Shown here one piece after another: positions 8,270 to 12,228 of a stretch of 12,228 nucleotides of DNA. The stretch comes from Oehlia diaphana (taxonomy: Eukaryota; Glomeromycota; Glomeromycetes; Glomerales; Glomeraceae), in the NCBI GenBank assembly GCA_003833135.1, contig QZLH01001620.1, positions 14,169-26,396 on the forward strand, given 5' to 3'. Position 1 is the first letter of the stretch; each line of letters starts with the position of its first letter. Under the pieces are notes generated by a model. The model was not told the origin of the DNA and made no database searches. It saw nothing but the letters and a program-made list of their open reading frames with translations. The position numbers were made by a program, and so were the translations under genes.

Positions 8270-9232
8270 TTTAATTAAAATAAAAAATGTTTCACAACAT
8301 TTTTTATTATAATCGTTAAAAAAAATGTTGCGAAACATTTTTTTTTCGATAAATTAAAAATAAAAAATGTTTCGCAACATTTTTTATTAAAATAGTTAAA
8401 AAACCATTGTGAAACGGTTTTTTTACTTTATATTGCAAGTAAAAAACGTTTTGCAACATTTTATTATTAAAATTAGTTAAAAAAACTGTTGCGAAACAGT
8501 TTTTTCCTTTTAAATTAAAATAAAAAACATTTCACAACATTTTTTATTATAATCATTAAAAAAAAATGTGCAAAATATTTTTTTTCGATAAATTAAAAAT
8601 AAAAAACGGTTCGCAACATTTTTTATTAAAATAGTTGAAAAACTGTTGCGAAATGGTTTTTTTACTTTATATTGCAAGTAAAAAACATTTCACAACATTT
8701 TTTATTAAAATAGTTAAAAAAATCGTTGCAAAATTGTTTTTTCTTTTAAATTAATAATAAAAAACGTTTCGCAACATTTTTTATTATAATCGTTAAAAAA
8801 AACGTTGTGAAATATTTTTTTTTGATAAATTAAAAATAAAAAATGTTTTGCAACATTTTTTATTAAAATAATTAAAAAACTGTTGTGAAACAGTTTTTTT
8901 TACTTTTTATTGCAAGTAAAAAACGTTTCGCAACATTTTTTATTAAAATAACTAAAAAACCGTTGCAAAACAGTTTTTTTTCTTTTAAATTAAAAATAAA
9001 AAATGTTTCACAACATTTTTTATTAAAATAACTAAAAAACCGTTGCGAAATGGTTTTTTTCCCTTTATATTGCAAATAAAAAATATTTCGCAACGTTTTT
9101 TAAAAAAATATTCCGCAACATTTTTTAAAAAAATGTTACAAAACGTTTTTTTCGATAAATTGTAAATAAAAATGTTTCGCAACATTTTTTATTTAAAATC
9201 GTTAAAAAAATGTTGCGAAACGTTTTTTTAAA
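8270..9232. repeat. Higher-order tandem array of hairpin units
   Basis: The basic unit is an imperfect hairpin such as AAAAATGTTTCGCAACATTTTT, alternating with its reverse form around TGTTGCGAAACA. Two hairpins plus AT linkers make a ~80-bp subunit. Three subunit types are marked by CGATAAATT, ATTGCAAGT and CTTTTAAATT. Each marker recurs with the same long period: 8347, 8586, 8823 for the first; 8432, 8671, 8909 for the second; 8507, 8743, 8982 for the third (steps of 236-239 bases). About three full higher-order copies are followed by a partial, rearranged one with marker forms at 9069 and 9153. Open frames read through this region are an effect of the A/T runs, not genes. Confidence 0.85.
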
Positions 9233-9235
9233 TTT

Positions 9236-9421
9236 TGGATTCAGATCAGACTGGATAAATCCGAATTTAATTCAAACTGAATCGAATCAAGTCTGTTTCA
9301 GATTCGGATTGGATCAGATCTAATTTTTTTGATCCAAATTCAGATCAGATCAAATCCATTTATTTTTGATCTGAATTTAGATTGGATCGGATTCATCTCA
9401 AATCCGATCTGATTCGATCCG
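9236..9421. repeat. Right subterminal GATC-rich region
   Basis: This mirrors the left subterminal region in composition, with repeated GATCAGATC, GATCTGATT and GGATCGGATT words, mostly as degenerate inverted and direct copies. It ends at the right terminal repeat. Confidence 0.55.
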
Positions 9422-9433
9422 TTCAGAACACTA
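9422..9433 (-). repeat. Right terminal inverted repeat
   Basis: TTCAGAACACTA is the exact reverse complement of the left end at 8046-8057. Confidence 0.88.
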
Positions 9434-9441
9434 CTTCTTAC
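9434..9441. repeat. Target site duplication, right copy (CTTCTTAC)
   Basis: The match to 8038-8045 is perfect. Read on the minus strand it covers polymerase codons ending in two lysines just before the insertion point. Confidence 0.9.
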
Positions 9442-12038
9442 CCACCTCACGAAAGTGTTTAGACTGTCCCCGCTTTACAATCTCAACCTCTCGAATGAAA
9501 AGCTTATTATTAAAGTTAGGCTTACTTGTATGTGGGATGGCGTAGTATTTTTTCTTTCCAGTAAATATTACCAGAAATAAGACTTTCTCATATGCCATTT
9601 TAAGATAAGGGGATCCGTTATCTTCTCTGAGAAAGTCATTAACTTCACCTCGGAGTTTGCTCATTGCCTCCATAGATATTCCCACCATCCCCTCCCAGTA
9701 CTTTTCCTTCGATATCTTTTCTGAAATGTATTTCTCATCACACTCCCGGAAATATTCTTCTGGACAAATAAGGTATAATGAATCAGTGTCCCCATATTTT
9801 AAACTGAACCCTTTACTTCTGATAAGGTTGGCAATAAGTTTGATATTCCGCTGGTCAGCTGATATTACCCCGCCTGCTAATGCTCACAAGAAGAAAGGAG
9901 ATCCACTATTTCCGGCTTCATTGTAAAATGTATTCATATATACTTTTAAAGCGAGTTGTTTTGCGTCTAGACAGGCAATAATAAAGGAAACTGAAGAGTA
10001 TTCAGATTTTAGAGCATCTGTAACATCCTCGCCTCTTACTTCCGCCAAACTAATCTCCTTTTCTAATTCTTCTTTTTTATCCTTTAATGGAGCAAGACGT
10101 CTTTTTAGTGAATTTTGTCTAATAAGCAACTTCTCTAATACTTTTGGATAAAGGCCTTTCATTTTGGCTTGGTTTTCATGCTCTATAGACTATGCGAAAA
10201 CATCGTGACCATTGAATTGGAAATTAATTTCATGAAGCTTTTTACCGCTCTCCTTTAGAGATTCGGTACGCTCTCAAGATAAAATGATTTTATCAGGTAA
10301 GAGGTTGTATGTCATGATAAGGCTTGGATACAATGATGCAAAGTCTAAGCCAGTTACAGGTCATCTATTTTCAAGACTCTTTACCGGTGGAAAAATATAG
10401 GCTTCAGGGTACTTTCCTGTTTCCGTTTGTTCACATGGAATTGTGCTAGTTAAAATCCCTTCTTGCTACACACTGGCACTTAAAAGATTACGCACTTTCA
10501 TTCCTACTGCAAAATAATGTGAATTATATAATGATATGAAGGCTACAGATGCCACCTCCCTGTACTTGTTAATTGCATTACGCTTTACCATTAACTGCTG
10601 ACAGCTAATAGCATCAATAATACAATATTCAGCTACTTCGCGTATCTGCTTGGCCGTTGTAGCATTGGTTTCTTTTAATGCCCTTCCATAATACTTAAAC
10701 ATATGATGGAAAGGCATATCCAGCTTGTTATCGAGTTCCCACTCCTTTAGGTAATATGCTAAACTGCTCTTTTCGGCCTTAGGATAGAATTTCATAAAAC
10801 ATGGTCGGACATCAATAGCTACGCACCCAGGGATTTTAAGATACTTCAAATGGAAATCCTTATCATTAACTTTTATCTTATTATACTGATATTGCCATTT
10901 TATAATTTTTTTGAGGCTTGAAGGCTTTAATGATATTTGATTAAACATCCATTCAAAAATCCCTAGTTTTTTCGCTTTTTCTACAATAAATCTCCAGTTA
11001 TATTGTGAATCGTTAAAACTTATTTGTATATCTGGGGCTAGTAGTTTACAACACAAGACGAAGGCTTTTAATAGATTTACTTGATTCCCACATATAATTG
11101 TGGTCCAGCGAGGGACTGGAGCAGTTTCAACATCAACAAGACAGATCCGTATTAATGGATTAAGGTCATCTTTCCAATGAACTGACATGCCGATCATAAA
11201 TACATTAGATTCATCGCTCTGAGCAGTAGGGAATTTACCTAGTTCGAGCAAACTATATATCTCTATGTCCCATGTGAGAACAAGAGTTCGATCCTGTGAA
11301 AGAGCCGAGGAGAATAATGGATTATTATAATCATCCTCACTTGTTGAATTGTAATTATTCACAGAAACTTGGAAGAGATAAGTACCCCTTAAATATATTC
11401 ATAGAAATAATTACTTAACGTTGCCCAACTTGAAAGAGGTAATCTTTTTTCACAGGCTACTTTGCGGTAATAATATATTGGGGTTAGATCATCAGAAGCT
11501 GTACGGATACTGACTTCACGAACTGCCTTTAACGCATTATACCGGTCAAATTGATTCCAAGTAATAACACGTATATATGATTTTTTCTCTGTATAATATC
11601 CTTGAAGTGGAAAAGCACTAATATTCTCGATCCCAAATTTTGATGTACCTTTGAGAGTATTGGATAATATATTTACTAATCTGGTCTTAAATGTAGATAG
11701 TGGCATCTCTTCAGGTACTTCGACATCAAAGAAGGGCTTAATGCCTGTAATTTTTATGACTACTTTTTGTCCATTAATCAAAGTACCAGTAATACGCAAA
11801 ATATAGGAGAAGATACCATTTACATATTCAGAGGTATCATCACTAACTTCAGTAGGCATGAAATGTATGAGTTGTTTGTCAGATAGGTTTTGTTGAAATA
11901 TACCAGACATCCCATTATCAAATTCTGCTACAATATCATTGCGTGATGAAATACCAGTTAAGGGACTGGTGCCGTTATAGCGGAGGGCTGGGCGGTTTCA
12001 GTGTGATCAGTTTGGTCGAAATTAGTTGGTGTACGCAT
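9434..12038 (-). pseudogene. Family B DNA polymerase, exonuclease and palm part
   Basis: This is the main part of a replicative-type polymerase (~1240 codons over both halves). The ATG at 12036-12038 opens 26 codons closed by TAA 11958. A frame change near 11961-11997 leads into 11910-11389, and another near 11389-11398 into the main frame. That frame is then broken by TAG 10466, TGA 10361, TGA 10274, TAG 10190 and TGA 9884. Motifs: Exo I TWDIE (11261-11269 for DIE), Exo II SFNDSQYNW (Asn for the catalytic Asp, 10997-10999), Exo III YCIID (10613-10627), motif A DFASLYPS (10322-10345), motif B KVYMNTFYN (9920-9946, Asn where Gly is usual), motif C YGDTDSLY (9773-9796), and TGKKKYY (9542-9562). 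These fit RNA-primed, NCLDV/eukaryote-like PolB rather than the protein-primed type of classic Polintons. Its role would be copying the element's DNA. Confidence 0.93.
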
Positions 12039-12178
12039 GATGTTAGTTTGAAAGTATTTATATTACTTTATAAAATTCGGAAATGTTTAATTAATTTTTT
12101 TTGGTAGTTGCAAAAAGAAATGTATAGCAGATTGGCAAGAGAATCGCAGATAAATTGATTCTCAGTAGGTGGTATTTA
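12039..12178. promoter_or_regulatory. Region upstream of the polymerase gene
   Basis: 140 bp of AT-rich sequence precede the polymerase ATG on the minus strand. No other gene is seen. Short TATA-like words occur (for example in TTATATTACTTTATAAAA, 12058-12075), and this is the obvious place for the polymerase promoter, but no specific element can be proven. Confidence 0.3.
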
Positions 12179-12228
12179 GGGTAGTCTTCTTCGTAATCAT
12201 TATATAAAATATTGGAAGAAGACTACCC
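12179..12228. repeat. Perfect 14-bp inverted repeat at the window end
   Basis: GGGTAGTCTTCTTC at 12179-12192 pairs exactly with GAAGAAGACTACCC at 12215-12228 around a 22-base AT-rich spacer. The right arm ends at the last base of the window, so the repeat may be longer. It may belong to the terminus of the large element or be a stand-alone palindrome. Confidence 0.75.

Larger units (their letters stand above)
8046..9433. mobile_element. Non-autonomous hAT-like transposon (1388 bp)
   Basis: The element begins TAGTGTTCTGAA at 8046-8057 and ends with its exact reverse complement at 9422-9433. It is flanked by a perfect 8-bp duplication that matches the hAT nTnnnnAn pattern. The TIR start (TAGTG) also suits the hAT superfamily. 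No transposase frame is present, so it would need a transposase supplied in trans. It consists of two subterminal regions dense in GATC-type words and a central hairpin array. It sits inside the polymerase gene between codons for GKK and VLD, and the first three bases of its end supply the TAG that now ends the upstream half. The intact duplication and 12/12 matching ends suggest a fairly recent insertion. Confidence 0.88.

Noticed and set aside
8872..9185. Two minus-strand open frames rich in Phe, Lys and Asn
   Set aside because: They arise from the A/T runs of the hairpin array and repeat with its period; no gene signal.
8270..9232. CRISPR-like array
   Set aside because: The regular units are internal palindromes with similar AT linkers; there are no unique spacers, and the array lies inside a transposon.
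9657..9926. Plus-strand open frame of 89 codons
   Set aside because: It lies opposite polymerase motifs B and C, which are clearly coded on the minus strand.
376..12038. Reassigned stop codons (ciliate-like TAR = Gln or TGA = Trp) instead of pseudogenes
   Set aside because: All three stops interrupt frames at mixed Gln-, Arg- and Trp-like positions, true ends also use them, and the genes carry frameshifts and catalytic changes as well. A single code change does not explain this.
6916..12038. Protein-primed PolB of a classic Polinton/Maverick
   Set aside because: Motif A (DFASLYPS), Exo I (DIE), the KKKYY block and the RVGDKMEY end fit the RNA-primed, NCLDV/eukaryote-like group, and no TPR-type insertions were recognised.

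Overview
The window looks like AT-rich eukaryotic nuclear DNA carrying the decayed remains of one large, virus-like mobile element. Genes sit on both strands, have no visible introns, and carry many in-frame stops. The best guess for the host is an arbuscular mycorrhizal (Glomeromycotina, Rhizophagus-type) fungus. This rests on remembered resemblance of the integrase, the RNA-primed-type family B DNA polymerase and the Gag-like proteins to families that are multicopy in those genomes. I could not run a search to confirm it.

Layout, left to right: (1) 1-375, AT-rich, no gene. (2) 376-1428 (-), a retroviral-type (RVE/DDE) integrase with five internal stops. (3) A 49-bp divergent gap. (4) 1478-4890 (+), a Gag-like protein with 17 internal stops and one frame change, then a retropepsin-like domain, then a short helical tail. 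The last three reading frames are linked by two identical A9-G-TGA sites, each needing a -1 shift. (5) 4879-5334 (-), a small helix-turn-helix-like protein overlapping the tail gene end to end by 12 bp. (6) 5335-5583, a divergent promoter region with about four degenerate ~37-bp tandem repeats. (7) 5584-6687 (+), a long coiled-coil protein with a transmembrane segment, whose frame seems to continue past its stop to 6849. (8) 6916-12038 (-), a family B DNA polymerase of about 1240 codons with seven internal stops and two frameshifts. (9) 12039-12228, an upstream region ending in a perfect 14-bp inverted repeat flush with the window end.

The polymerase gene is split by a complete non-autonomous hAT-like transposon (8046-9433, 1388 bp). 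It has TAGTGTTCTGAA terminal inverted repeats and a perfect 8-bp target duplication, CTTCTTAC, which fits the hAT pattern nTnnnnAn. Its core is a higher-order tandem array of hairpins: about 24-bp hairpins, in ~80-bp subunits, in ~238-bp repeats.

Taken together, integrase, DNA polymerase, Gag/protease-like module, HTH protein and membrane coiled-coil protein, in a compact divergent/convergent arrangement and without reverse transcriptase, suggest a self-synthesising Maverick-like element. Unusually, it carries an RNA-primed-type PolB and a retrovirus-like Gag-protease module. This copy is certainly dead: nearly every gene is broken, and several catalytic residues are changed.
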